A DNA stretch of 64,000 nt from NCBI GenBank assembly GCA_015680685.1, contig MNCI01020980.1:697057-761056 (forward strand), read 5' to 3'. The DNA is from Gnetum montanum. Lineage: Eukaryota; Streptophyta; Gnetopsida; Gnetales; Gnetaceae. This document shows, piece by piece, positions 11,721 through 22,405 of the stretch. Within the stretch, counting starts at the first letter, position 1, and the number at the start of each line of letters is the position of its first letter. A model generated the notes under the pieces. The model was not told the DNA's origin. It made no database searches and was given only the letters and a program-made list of their open reading frames with translations. A program made the translations under genes and the position numbers.

Positions 11721-12255
11721 TACCTACTATCGATGATTCATAGAAAATTTCTCTAAGATCACAAAACCGTTGGTCGAGCTAACAAAGAAAGATGGTCCTT
11801 TTGTTTGGACCATAGAATGTGAGAAATCATTCTAGTAACTAAAAGAAAAGCTTCTAGAAACTCCAATCCTACAAGCATCCAATTGCTCTAGACTATTTCA
11901 TATTATGATAGATGCATTAAATTATGCCTTGGGAGTGGTGTTGATGTAGTTAGATGACATGAAACGTCCATACTACATCCATTGCACTACCTACAACATT
12001 ATGGATGTACAACTAAACTACACCATCATAGAGAAAGAATTGATGGTAGTGGTGTTTGCTCTAGAAATGTTTAGGCATTATGTGCTTGGATACAAGGTGT
12101 GTTTGCACAAAAACCACAATGCCATCTACTTCTTGATGAACAAGCCAACGGTGAGCACCCGTGTCATACAGTGGCTAGTGTGCTTGCAGGAATTCAATCT
12201 TATGATGGTAGATCGAAAAGGTACTGAGAATGTGGTTGCTGATCACTTGTCTTGA
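11721..12255 (+). pseudogene. element A RNase H
   Basis: This follows RT directly. [21 protein letters not shown]-like residues (with errors) lead to the open frame 11959-12255 with PYYIHC, LNYTIIEKELMVVVFALEMFRHYVLGYKV and FLMNKPTVS, ending VVADHLS. It matches 45660-46350 in C1. The domain would degrade the RNA strand of the RNA-DNA hybrid. Decayed. Confidence 0.78.
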
Positions 12256-12389
12256 TTATGACTGGACATCAAAGAAAAAGAAAGCTCACTCCTTGAATGT
12301 TTTCTGATAAACTCCTCTTTTCTAAGGCTATAACTCAACAAATGCCCAATGATCCAAAATGGTATGATAACATTCTCATCTATCTTCTC

Positions 12390-13580
12390 ACTCAAGAGAT
12401 GCCAAAAAGGTTGGACCAGTAGAAGAAATAGTAGTTTCTTCACTAGGGAAAGCACTTCATGGAGATCAAAGGACATGTCTACAAGGTATGTGTCAATGGC
12501 CTGGTTTGTTGGTGTGTCCTTTATGACGATCAACTACACATTCTTTAAGATGCTCATGAAGGTCCTTATGGAGGACACTATGTTGGGAGATGCATGGCCA
12601 TTAAAATCTTGATGTTAGGGTACTATTGGCAAATACTCTTCAGGGATGCTCACCATTACATTTGCTCTTGTGAATGATGCCAACAAGATGGTGGAATGAT
12701 TGCTCTAATGGAGGGACTTGAACAATGGATTCAATCACTATAACCCTTCAACATATGGAGCACTGACTTCATGGGTCCCATCATGCCCATGTTAAATGGA
12801 AAGATGTACATCATAGTCGCTATTGACTATTGTACAAAATGGGCAGAAGTAGCAATTATCATCAACTATACATCTTCTACTACTACTCAATTTGTATAAC
12901 ATAATGTTGTAAATAGGTTTGGTATGCCACATGCATTGATTTTTGACAATGGAACTCACTTTACAAGCACTACTTTTCAAAAGCTCATGTCACGCTTGGG
13001 GGTTGAACATGAACTCACAACACCTTACCATCCCCAAGCTAATGGTCAAGCTAAGGTTACCAATAGGGAAATCACAAGGATACTAATAATAACTATTAGC
13101 AAGTATGGGAAGGATTGAAGCATAAAAATCAATGATGCCCTTTGAGCCTACCACTCAACATGGAAACTTCCTATAGGCTACTCTTCCTATGAGTTGGTAT
13201 ATAGAAAATTACCAACACTTCCAATCCAATTTGAACTTTGTACACTTTCAACTGCTTATGAACTTGACCTTGACTTAAGTCTAACCCAAAAATAATGACT
13301 AATGAATCTCAACCTACTAGACAAAAATTGATTAGTTGCCTTATCATCTAACAAGTTGAACAAGGCCTATAACAAAAAGCATCATGACTTAAAAATTAGA
13401 AAAGTTAAATTTCAACTAGGAGATAAGGTTCTCTACTGGAACCCCACACACGTACCTCAACGAACTAAGTTTCAAACATTATGGGAAGGACCTTACATTA
13501 TTTATGAGACTTTTCCTTCAAAGGCCATGATGATCTATAAACCTAAGAGCCCAAATAAGAAACAACTAGTCAACATCTAA
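12390..13580 (+). pseudogene. element A integrase
   Basis: The zinc-binding part is decayed (DAHEGPYGGHYVG-like residues near 12550; CECCQQD-like near 12670). The core keeps DFMGPIMPMLNGKMYIIVAI with the first Asp, and the open frame 12924-13118 has LIFDNGTHF with the second Asp. The third acidic residue is lost: NGQAKVTN where family members have NGQAEVTN. The C-terminal region at 13356-13580 carries KVKFQLGDKVLYWNPTHVP and LWEGPYIIYETFPS, the usual GPY-type end. Not active. Confidence 0.8.
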
Positions 13581-13639
13581 TAAATTAAACCTTTCCATGA
13601 GCATATGCCAACTAACACAATAAGCACCTCATCATATGG

Positions 13640-14820
13640 ATAACCATGCTCCATATTTTGAATGTCCTCCTTTCAACTTAGTTGTGGGGGAGATGGCCAC
13701 TCACGCTAACCTTATAAGCGGCTCCTCACTTTTTTCAATTTTTTTTTACACATTTTTTTGTTGTTTTACAACTTTTTGTTTTACACATTCTTTCTTTTAC
13801 ATATTTTTTTATGTTATTAATCTTTTTTAATTTTTGTTTTACACCATCATTAGCACATTTGATATTTCTTGAACATTTTACACTTTCTTTTATATTTTCT
13901 TTTATTTAGTGTGATTTTCTAACTTTTTGTTAATAAGTGCTAGGTACATTAGTAATGTGTTACTTGATGGTGATATGTATTATTTTTATTTGATTGTTGG
14001 TGTTTGGTTTCTGGCTTTGAATTTCATTACATATAATTAGAACATGGTTTCTTTTTCATGCAACAGGTAGTGAGTCCACAACATCCACCCATCCACATGC
14101 TCTATGGTTTTCCTTGTTTTGGAAATGTGCAATCCCTTTTTCATTAATAAAATTTTAATAAATTTGTGACTTTGGTAGTTTTCGAAATTGACAAGGATTC
14201 AAAGGTTTCAACAAGGTGTGGCTTCAAGGGGATTTGGGATTCTTTGTGCTTTTCTGTTTGCTTGGGTGCATGTGTGTTTTCATGAATTTCTTACCATTAT
14301 GTGTCATCTAATAAAAAGAAGTTGAATAATTACTTGCATAGTGTGGTTCTCATCAGAAAAAAAAGAGAAGAGAAAAAAAAAACATGATGAGAATTCAAAG
14401 CACATCCCTTGGAAAAAATAAATAAATACATCCTCGCATGGTGTGTTCTCATCAAGAAAAAAAAGAAATCATGAGGATTCAAAGCACACCCCTTGGACAA
14501 AATAAATGCATGTGTCTTTGCATGGTGTAGTTTCCATTTCAAAAAAATGAAAAAAAATAATGGGAATTCAAAGCACACCCTTTAAACTGAATAAATGGGC
14601 TAAGGCCCTTCCTCACTTCATACTTCTTCTCTAATAAGGAATGGTGGTTGTTCTATGGGAGCACTCTTGTATCTCAGGGGATGGATTGGTCTTAGAATGT
14701 TGATGCAAAGTCATTGAACGTGCTTGGTTTTGGTTTGGACTAAGGATGGATCCTATCAAGTCATTTAACCACACAATCCACAAGGGACTTCTTATGACCA
14801 TAATTAGGAACTTCATTCCA
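13640..14820 (+). other. Element A 3' non-coding region, truncated
   Basis: It starts with an internal purine tract (GTTGTGGGGGAGATGG, about 13682-13697), then a T-rich stretch (13735-13870), and continues in parallel with 7190-8170 of I and 47770-48670 of C1. Homology stops at about 14820 (CATTCCAC), where a reversed piece of B1 starts. The 3' LTR is absent. Confidence 0.7.
14335..14580 (+). repeat. Three tandem copies of the 3'-region stem-loop
   Basis: A unit of about 80-85 bp is repeated three times. Each runs GCATGGTGTG-like, TTCTCAT-like, A-rich, then GAATTCAAAGCACACCC-like. Sister elements have one copy (7830-7896 and 48286-48355). Arms are best preserved in copies 1 and 2. Confidence 0.7.
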
Positions 14821-16539
14821 CTCAGTTCTAAAGTTATCTAGCTGGTCTGCGAGAAAAAATTGTAGAGGGTCTTGTTGTGCTACCTGTAAGGCCATGAGCT
14901 GCTCTTGTAGTTTCTACACTTCAGCTTCAGCATGCTCATCCCTCACTTCTATTAAGACTAGCTTCCCCTTTATGGAAATGAGGTCCGATTGAATTGTTGT
15001 AACATCTTGAGGGATATCAAACAGGGACATCATTACTTGACCTATTTAAAGTAATCGATCAAGCACATCCTCATGTTTCGCAAGAGTCATTAAGATTTTA
15101 GCCAAAGTTTGAGCATCCCGTGCTTCTGTGAGATTGACCAGTGGCACAATAGGTATGTTGAAGGATTCTTTGATGTGATCAGTGACCACTTTTGTAGCTC
15201 CCATGGCATTCTAGTGTTGCATGATCACCATAGTGGCCCCTTTACTAGTCTCTAATTGCACCTAGAAAGATGCCACATTTCCTGAGATCTGTTGTGACCA
15301 TCTACTTTCCCCTCCTCCTATTTGAATGGATACTTCCCCCCTTGTGTGATCCAATGAAACCATAGGCTAAATGGCATCATTGATGATACAAAAGAGGTTT
15401 GCATCATCATGACTTCCCCAATTAACAGTCTCAGCGATGGCCCTAAGATGGCTCATCAATGGTCTGTAGTCTTGTGGCGGTGGAAGTGGGTCCTGGCCTA
15501 TGCTGGGCCTTGCTTCTTGTTATTGGCTGGGACCTATGACTGGAGGTTGATTGGGCCCTGCAAGTTGAGTTGCAGTTGGTTCAGCCATCCGTTCTTCTTG
15601 TTCTGGTCCCAGCTCTTCACCAGTTCTTTTCCTTGGAGCTAGTGCCTTTAGAAATTTAGCATATGAAGTAGTCTAGGATTTTTGGAGGACATCATTGGTG
15701 TACCCTTAAATACCAACATGTTGGCAAAGCTTTCTGATAAGAAAAGGGAAAGGTAGTGCCATCTTCCCTGTCTTTCATTCTTCAAACCACCTCAAGAGCT
15801 CTGTCAAATATAGATGTGGTAGGTTAGCGTTAACCTTTCCCATCAACACTGCACATCCTCTAGCTGCATACGTCGATATTCTTTCTAGGCCCTTTATGGG
15901 GAAGAGGTGATATGTTCCAATTTTGAAGTAAATCCTCTCTTTCGTCGTCAACTCACCAAATGTTTTATCTCTACCATAAGCCTTCTCCAACCAATCCTTT
16001 CGCACATCGAGGTTTGAACAGGAGGATAACTGAGCAACTTTGGACCCTATATTTAGAAGGTTTAACACTTTCAAAATGGCCTACGCAGAGAAGTCAACTA
16101 TCACACCACAAATATTAACAGTGGTGCCTTGCTCCCTATTGTGCCAAAATTAGTACGTCTTCCCTAGGTACCATCCACCGCTTTCAGAGAGGACAAGCCA
16201 TAATGCGGATTCTTTGAGGTGATCCCTAATGGCCTTAGGAGAAAACTCTGTAAAAGATTCAAAGTTTGATTTCACAATCACTGTAGCGAATGTGGACTTC
16301 TCATGGATGGCCTGAACACAATCTTGGGGCAATGTGAGCTGTTGTCCCTGTTCAAGCGCTACAGCAATTCTTCCTTCTACCTGCTAGGACCATCTGGTAG
16401 GAGGTCCTTCTTGATGAATGCTGAATGATTGCTCCTCCTGTTCTTCATGTTTTATGGCAGGACCTTTTCTTCCACCTCTCTGAGATCGTTTTCTCCCACC
16501 TTGAGTAGGACCTTCCTGTTGTACATTTTTCGGGGTCAT
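14821..16539 (-). pseudogene. B1 ORF2, N-terminal portion (env-position ORF)
   Basis: The ATG at 16539 follows TGATTGCAG directly. The first 255 codons (to a TGA at 15775) stay in one frame with three internal stops, so this was a real protein. Residues 1-28 are basic (GGRKRSQRGGRKG). A conserved globular-looking region follows at about residues 70-255 (FTEFSPKAIRDHLKE, TTVNICGV, ERIYFKIGTYHLFP, RISTYAARGCAVLMGKVNAN, LYLTELLRWFEE). Beyond 15775 the frame is broken but clearly homologous to B2. By style it resembles the plant transposon-protein/ATHILA ORF families; that link is tentative. Function unknown. The break at 14821 splits the coiled-coil region from the body. Confidence 0.65.
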
Positions 16540-16549
16540 CTGCAATCAC
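16540..16549 (-). promoter_or_regulatory. Splice-acceptor-like site at ORF2 start
   Basis: On the minus strand GTGATTGCAG abuts the ORF2 ATG. B2 has the same bases at 32075-32084. It would let ORF2 be read from a spliced RNA, as described for env-like genes of Athila/Calypso elements; no donor is identified here. Confidence 0.5.
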
Positions 16550-16842
16550 ACGGGGTCAAGCGTTAGTAAGGTTGTTTTAGAATTTAAGTTATACCTTACT
16601 ACTTCCCTTAATTAATTGATTTATTTATCTTCATGTGATCTTGCCCAAAATATTGTAATAATGAGTCTTGTGACTTAGGTGGTTTCTTCAATTTTAATTT
16701 CCTGGTATACCTAAGGGTTAAATGATTTTTGGGCAAAATTATTTTAAGTGTTGTAGCTAATTACCCTAGATGATGTCCTTTGGGTGATGATAAATTCCAA
16801 AAAGTTTAAAAAAGTTAGGAACTTTTTAGCAAGTTTCCCTCC

Positions 16843-16862
16843 CCCATGACTGAACTGAACAC
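16843..16862 (-). promoter_or_regulatory. Internal purine tract of B1
   Basis: Minus strand GTCATGGGGGAGGG. The same tract is at 32366-32385 in B2, and similar tracts follow integrase in A, I and C1. It looks like an extra plus-strand priming site (central PPT-like). Confidence 0.5.
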
Positions 16863-17004
16863 TTCGGGTTCAAGCAGGCTTAAACAGAATAAAAATCGGA
16901 GTACCAACAAGTGAGATATAGTGAGAAAAGCAAGGGTCACTTAATCGTAAGTCGCAGAGAAAAATTTCAAAACCTCCCCCACGTGAATGGAAGAAATGAT
17001 GCTA

Positions 17005-17135
17005 AGTGTTGCAGGGAGGTCATCTATTTATAGGTTACGGAGACGTGATATTGCGTACGATACATCGTGTACACGATATCACGTCAGGACGCGATATCAT
17101 GTATGCGATATCTCATCCCTAGTGATATGAGGCAC
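17005..17135 (-). promoter_or_regulatory. Internal LTR-like promoter upstream of B1 ORF2
   Basis: Reading the minus strand: GAGATATCGCATACATGATA, further GATATC-type palindromes (about 17115-17042), about 20 bp of spacer, then CCTATAAATAGATGACCTCCC (TATA near 17034). This repeats the layout of the LTR promoters (GATATC cluster, then CTATAAATAAGAGGTGGCTC) but lies between gag and ORF2. B2 has a shorter version at 32560-32605. The implied leader to the ORF2 ATG is about 470 nt. Confidence 0.6.
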
Positions 17136-18488
17136 AACAGAATACCAAATTTTTAAAGGATTTTCTTGGAATAGACGTTGGAAATGAGGACATTAGGCTA
17201 TTATTAAGGAGTTTTCAGGTAATTATATGGTTTTGAAGGCACGACAAATGATGAGTAAGTGTAATTAAACAATAAAACCTTGGGTGATAAGAAAAAGGTT
17301 ATGTGATGGTTCATAGGAGCATCGAAATTTAGAGGGGTAATAGTAGGAAAAAAATGTTATGAAAAATGAGCTAAGGGTAAGAAATGGTGTGTGTGAGCTA
17401 GAGCATCAGTGAAGATTACAAGAGACTACACAAGTGGATCCTCCCCAAAGCAAGTTTCAACCTATAAAGCCCTTGTGTAACCACACTTAAAGTGTCCATG
17501 GGCACTAGAAGGGGTAAATGTAATCCGAACTAACTCCACAAAACACACACATGTAAATATCATCGGAATGAGGTAAGAATCCTATGTTACACACGACACA
17601 AGCTACAATTACACGAATAGCGAGATGAGACGAACTATAGAAAGGAATCGTAGAGATTGGGACATGAGATAACTGACCCAGGGCACAATGAATCCTGCAT
17701 GTAAAGCATGATTAAGGTGTCATTAACCTATCATTCCAAGATCAGGACCAAGTCCATTCCTTTAATCTGTGACATTGCATTGTTTCATCCCATGATGAGC
17801 AACTATAAGAGTACCGTAACAACAAGGTGTACGATCACTTGGCTTTTTATTCAAGGGAGAAATGATTTTTGTTTTGTGGCACTTTTTCTTTTTCTTCTCT
17901 TTTTTTTTTCTTTTTGAATACTAAATCCAAAGAAGCTACCAACCTTTAGGCATGGGTGCATGTGTTTCCAGTGGGACCCCCTAGAATAGCATTGGATTTT
18001 TGAGTGCTCTTTTTGATTACTCTTACTCGCATTTTTCATTAGATCTACAAGGATCTTAGTACAACCATGTTGCATGATAACTCCCACAGATGTCACCAAA
18101 GAGAATCCTCAAGTCCCCTTGATTTCACACCCTAATCATTTCCTCTTGGTCCATCCTTCTTCATTCCGGGTATAATGAACACAAAATTAGTTTTAAGTTT
18201 TAAGAATGTTAAGAATATCACTATACCCTCAAATAGAACCTCTTATTTGTAGAATGGATGAGTGGGTGTAATGGGCTTACTGTTTCAAATAATTGATTGT
18301 TCGAGACTTGATAACATAGAACATACCTCAACCGACAATCCACATGAGTGCTTTATTCATAGACGAGATTACCTACAAAAACTTAAAAAGAAAAAAACAC
18401 AAAAAGATAAAAAGATAAAACAAAATGTTGAAAAATGAAAAACTGGAAAACAAAAATGTAAAATCAAAAGAAAAATAAAAAGTGAATA

Positions 18489-20487
18489 TTATTCCTGCTT
18501 GTTATTAGAATGAGGGATATGCCTCATAGCTAAATGGTTGAGGATGGCAAGGATTAATAATTGACGATGGCTATCCTTACATGTTGGAAGTATTCTGGCT
18601 TGGTCATATTTACCCCATCGTGTTTCACACACTTGATTATAATGAGCATAGTGGGGCAATTTATACAATGTAGTTCCCAGATAACGAGTTGGCCCACTAT
18701 GATATTTGGGACTGTTAGATGGTATGCAAGGATTGTAATGATTCTCTCCACGGCTATGTTCATTGGGCCAGATTGTTGTTGGAGTGTGAGTTGGTGGCCC
18801 TAATGAAGTTACATGAGGTGTTGGGTTCAAAGATAAGGGTACACCATAGTGTGGGACTTGTGATGAGTTGTAGGATGTAGTGGCCTCAAAATTGTGTTGT
18901 CCCTTCTTATGGCCATGTTTAAAGAAGGGGCGCTTTTGATGTTAAGGAGGCTTCTCACTGTTGTTGGTAGTAGTAGCGCAAGTGTCGTTCGTGGGTTGTT
19001 GTTGTGGCGTAGGCACCTTAGGAACAATTGGTGGCGATGTAGAAGGAGGGAAAAAATGAGAATGTTGAAAGTTAGGAGGATCATAGGGTACACAAGGTGG
19101 TGGTTGTGTTGGAGGCATGGGTTGATAGCATTATGGAGAATAGTAATGTGGTGCGATAGAGTATGGTGGCCCAATTGGAGAAACATGATGTTGAACTTGA
19201 TAAGTGTTTGGATTCGGATAACATGAAGGGTATCTCCAGTTTAAGGGTGATCTCCCCCACAACTGGGATTGTTGCCACTATGATTTGACACAATATCTCT
19301 ATACGAACTCTAGATGTAGTGTGTTTCCCCAATGCTTATGTACGTGTAACAATATTGGGCATTGGCCTTTGGGGTGATCATATAGGCATATGTTGCATTC
19401 ATACGTATGATTGGCATTTGAGCTCTTATTTCCTTCATTCTTTTTTTTCCAAATGTCTAATGTTTTGTCCTGCTTCTTGGGTTGTTAAAACGCTATCTCC
19501 AATAATGTTCATAAATTTTCCACACTTTTGATACGTCCATTCCAACATCTTATTAATCTTTGCCTCGACTTCTTCTAATGTTTGTTGTGTTGGCAAAGAT
19601 GATGTTTCCACATTGAGACCTATTAATTTCTCCTTTTTATGATCATGGACCTTTGTTAAGTTGAGATTTTGGTCCCGTTGATGTTTTTCAACACTCTCCC
19701 ATCTAGCCAAATCTCCTTCTTCTTTTGCTACTTTCTTAATAAGCTCTTGGACTTGATGGGTTTGTAGTTCGTATAGTTGACCTTGGGCATACATTCCTAA
19801 GGTCTCTCTTGTTTCATTATGATGCTCATCAATAATGTGGTACATTAGCCTTTCCTCAGAAAACCCATGGCCTGGATAGTTATTTAACAATGCATAATAT
19901 CTTTCTAAGGCTATGTCCAAGGGTTCATGTTGTGCTTGTTTCCATCCTTGGATTTGTTTCCTCAAGGCTAACACTCTTGCATAGGATTGATATTTTTCAT
20001 TAAAGACTTCTATCATTATTGGCCAATGTTGTATTGAATTTTGTTTTAATGATCTATACCATACTTTTGCTTGGCCAACGAGTATCATAGGAAAGAGCTT
20101 GAGTTTTTGCCAATCATTATCAATGTTGTTCCATGTGCAGGCATTGTAGAAGGCTTGTAAATGTTGATGCGGATCTAAGTCATAGCCTCCTAAACATTTA
20201 GGAAAGTTTTTTAAATCGGGCTTGGGTAGATGGCTCTCTTTATGATGCCTATGTGAGATTCGAATAGCCTCTTGTATTTGCATTAAGCTTGCAGTGGCCA
20301 GTAGGGGTTCATCGTCATTGGGTAAGTTATGCTTTCATGTGTTTTGATGATGTTGTTTCTTTTCATGTTTATAAGAAACCCTCACTTCAAGTTGTGTACT
20401 CCAATCTTCATCGTCATATAATTCATTGGTTCTCTAATGAATTTCCTCACTAAGTGTGGCATTATTATAGTATTGTAGAAGAGGCAT
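18489..20487 (-). pseudogene. B1 gag
   Basis: The ATG at 20487 (MPLLQYYNNATLSEEIH) is in frame with the long open stretch 20283-19435 (282 codons, the longest clean frame in the window), with two stops between. The capsid-like Retrotrans_gag pattern is intact: FPKCLGGYDLDPHQHLQAF, KLKLFPMILVGQAKVWYRSL, IEVFNEKYQSYARV and IQGWKQAQHEPLD. After a frameshift near 19435 comes a zinc-knuckle-like CNICLYDHPKGQC (C-X2-C-X3-H-X4-C, near 19395). A Pro/His-rich tail follows, then a stop at 18489. No protease motif follows. The product is a structural protein by homology and the least damaged gag here. Confidence 0.85.
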
Positions 20488-20610
20488 GATTGTGAAGTTG
20501 TATGTGAATAATGTGTGACTTTTAATAATTATTTTTTTCTAAAATATATATCGTTAAGTCCAATACAACGACCTGGTATGATATAACTAATCTAGATAAC
20601 TAGTTCGATC

Positions 20611-20627
20611 CCTAGCAATGGCACCAA
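20611..20627 (-). promoter_or_regulatory. B1 primer-binding site
   Basis: Minus strand TTGGTGCCATTGCTAGG lies directly inside the 5' LTR. It is the same tRNA-Asp-like site as in C1 (TTGACACCATTGCCGAGG), so both families would use the same primer. Confidence 0.75.
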
Positions 20628-21430
20628 TGATGAGTGGCGAGGTACCTCTACACTCAACCATACGAATACGAGTGTTTTCACACGCGATCCGGTCAAACTC
20701 TGCAGACGGACTAGTTGTGGCACCTAAACAGTTAGCTTTAGGTTGTAGTTTGCTATCTTCCCACCTAGACTAGTATTATATTTGTCACGTATGGTTTAGT
20801 CCAGAGTGAGGGGTATGATGGGTTTTCTACTCTAATGCTACTCTTGAAGGCAATGGAAAGTAATATTAAATTAACTTATCTAGGAGAGAGAGGGTAAGAA
20901 AATCTAATCTAGCCTAAGTGCTATGAGCATCTATTCCTTGATTATCCGTACACATCTTGCACTTCGTGCACAACTACCACTAGGATTACCAAGCGAAGAT
21001 CCTAGGTACGCTACTAGGTTACCAAGTAGTCACACTTAAATGCTCGTAATCAAGTCGTACTCATTCCACGTTCTAACATGAGTTTAAGGGTGAGAGAGAG
21101 ACTAATTAGGAAAGCAGTAAATAACAATAAAATAAATAAATAAATAAAGTGAATGCTACAATGATGAAGTAATCTTGATCTTTATTACCAGTCATGTGCA
21201 TGTCCAAGTACATCACACTCGAATAAAGGATGCCATACAATTATAGTCACCACACTATAGGTAGACACTGGAAAATAATTTTAACTCTGGAGGGATCAAA
21301 CTGCCAAAGTTTAGCTACAATCTAAATCTCAGTTATGAAACACGGGAGAGCCGTCTCTTATTTATAGGACTAGCGGTGGGCTATGATATCACGTATGCGA
21401 TATTGCGGTTGCCCAAAACATGATTCATCA
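20628..21430 (-). repeat. B1 5' LTR
   Basis: An 803-bp LTR whose minus-strand ends are TGATGAATCATG and GCCACTCATCA. The TATA box is CCTATAAATAAGAG (about 21371-21358 reading leftwards), with only about two GATATC modules before it. Its partner is the + strand LTR 39796-40642 (847 bp), which has about seven. Confidence 0.9.
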
Positions 21431-21435
21431 CCACT
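21431..21435 (-). repeat. Target site duplication of B1 (AGTGG on the minus strand)
   Basis: CCACT on the + strand abuts the outer tip of the B1 5' LTR. Its partner AGTGG lies at 40643-40647, after the B1 3' LTR. Both lie inside the same point of a C-family LTR. Confidence 0.88.
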
Positions 21436-21577
21436 CTAATAATTAGAATAACTGCTAAAGAAACCGCTAGAGTAACCACTCTAATAATTAGAATAACTAT
21501 TAAAGAAACTTCTAGAGTAACCATTCTAATAATAAGAATAATTGTTAAAGAAACCACTAGAGTAACCACTCTCATCA
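21431..21577 (-). repeat. Start of C1 5' LTR, displaced by inversion
   Basis: Reading leftwards: TGATGAGAGTGGTTACTCTAG, then three copies of the 45-bp C-type repeat. It ends ATTAGAGTGG, where B1 is inserted. The C LTR resumes at 40643 with AGTGGTTACTCTAATTATT. It matches 49661-49840 of the C 3' LTR. The open frame at 21381-21575 is a repeat artefact. Confidence 0.85.
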
Positions 21578-21585
21578 GACATCAA

Positions 21586-22405
21586 TGATGAGCGACAAAG
21601 TACCCTTATGCTCAACCATACAAATCACAAGCGTTTACACACAATCCGGTCGAATTTCATGGATGGGACTAGTTGTGGGATCTATATCATTATGCTTTGA
21701 TCATAGTTCTCTTTCTTCCCACTTGGACTAGTGGTAGCTTTGTCACATATGGTTTAGTTCAAAGTGAGGCATATGATGTTGTTCCTAATTCTACGTTACT
21801 CTTGATGACAATAAAGAGATGGATTAATTAAACTAAATGAATGATTGAAAACAAGATCTAAACTAGCCTATGGGCGATGAGTATCTGTTCTTAATCATCT
21901 GTACACGTCTTGAAATTTGTGATGCTACTTTTGGGATTACCAAATGTACATCACTGGTTGTGCCAAATGATACACTTCTAGATTACCAAGTATCTACACT
22001 TAAACATTCATGATTAAGGTGCACGCCTTTTGCTTAATAACAAGAATAGTAAATAGCAATAAATAAAAACATTTAACTAAAGAAACCATTAAATAATTAA
22101 CAATTAAAAACAATAATAATCTAAGTGGATGTTGCAATGATTAGAGTAATCTTGATCTTTATGGCTAGTCATGTAACGTATCCAAGTACATTACACTCAA
22201 ACAAAGGTGTCATATGATTACAAACATCACATTGGATACCTGACCTTGCATCAAGACCAGATGTCGTGTACCTAACGTCGGATACCCAACATCGTGGCGA
22301 CAACAAAACATGTTTCATCATACCGACATCATGTACCCAATGTCGCAGCCCTGACCCTGACGTCGGATACCTGATGTCACGATGATTGCAAAACGTGTTT
22401 CATCA
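21586..22405 (-). repeat. LTR of an Athila-like subfamily (D), solo or truncated
   Basis: The + strand reads TGATGAGCGACAAAGTACC at the left and GTTTCATCA at 22405 on the right. A second TTTCATCA end at 22320 suggests a duplicated tip. Instead of GATATC modules its U3 has repeated ACCCGACGTCGG-like units (GGATACCCAACATC, GATACCTGATGTC). AATAAA-type and TATA signals are weak. I find no matching 5-bp flanks, so it may be a truncated element rather than a clean solo LTR. Confidence 0.6.

Larger units (their letters stand above)
1..14820 (+). mobile_element. Athila-like LTR retrotransposon A, interrupted and truncated
   Basis: This is an old Ty3/gypsy element whose 5' LTR lies left of the window and whose 3' end is cut at about 14820. 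Order on the + strand: gag (54-2530), protease (2530-2744, resuming at 10172), RT (about 11040-11720), RNase H (to 12255), integrase (about 12390-13580) and a 3' non-coding region (13640-14820). Element I is inserted in the protease region between 2745 and 10166; removing it and one ACTAC copy restores the reading across the protease. The RT motif FMDDF and the RNase H/integrase style point to the Athila lineage. Stops and frameshifts are everywhere. The 3' region ends at the inversion junction at 14821, where an inverted piece of element B1 begins. Confidence 0.85.
16550..18488 (-). other. B1 spacer between gag and ORF2
   Basis: About 1.9 kb without coding motifs. It includes a T-rich stretch on the minus strand (about 18480-18365), a block conserved with B2 (about 18100-17430), and GCTTTGGGGAGGATCCAC (17451-17434), also present in the 3' regions of I and C1. 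That marks the spacer as Athila 3'-region sequence joined directly to gag, as expected if pol had been deleted. The internal promoter and purine tract lie in its downstream half. Confidence 0.6.
14821..21430 (-). mobile_element. Pol-less element B1, 5' portion (inverted)
   Basis: Reading leftwards on the minus strand: 5' LTR (21430-20628), PBS, gag (20487-18489), non-coding spacer with internal promoter (18488-16540), then the N-terminal part of ORF2 (16539 to the break at 14821). The 3' portion is not here but at 38562-40642 on the + strand. Both breaks share CTGAG/CTCAG, and the two parts together give 8.69 kb, close to B2 (8.45 kb). LTR tips, PBS and PPT match the Athila-like elements. I see no protease, RT, RNase H or integrase motif. 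Confidence 0.85.

Noticed and set aside
14780-14830. Natural 3' end of element A
   Set aside because: There is no PPT or LTR here, and the homology to I and C1 stops mid-region at the inversion junction. It is a truncation.
18894-19226. + strand 110-codon Arg/Leu-rich frame
   Set aside because: Antisense shadow of the Pro-rich tail of B1 gag.
21586-22405. Solo LTR with a clean target duplication
   Set aside because: The 5-bp flanks tried (ATCAA and ACAAG, or TACCG for the shorter end) do not match. Kept only as an LTR of uncertain status.
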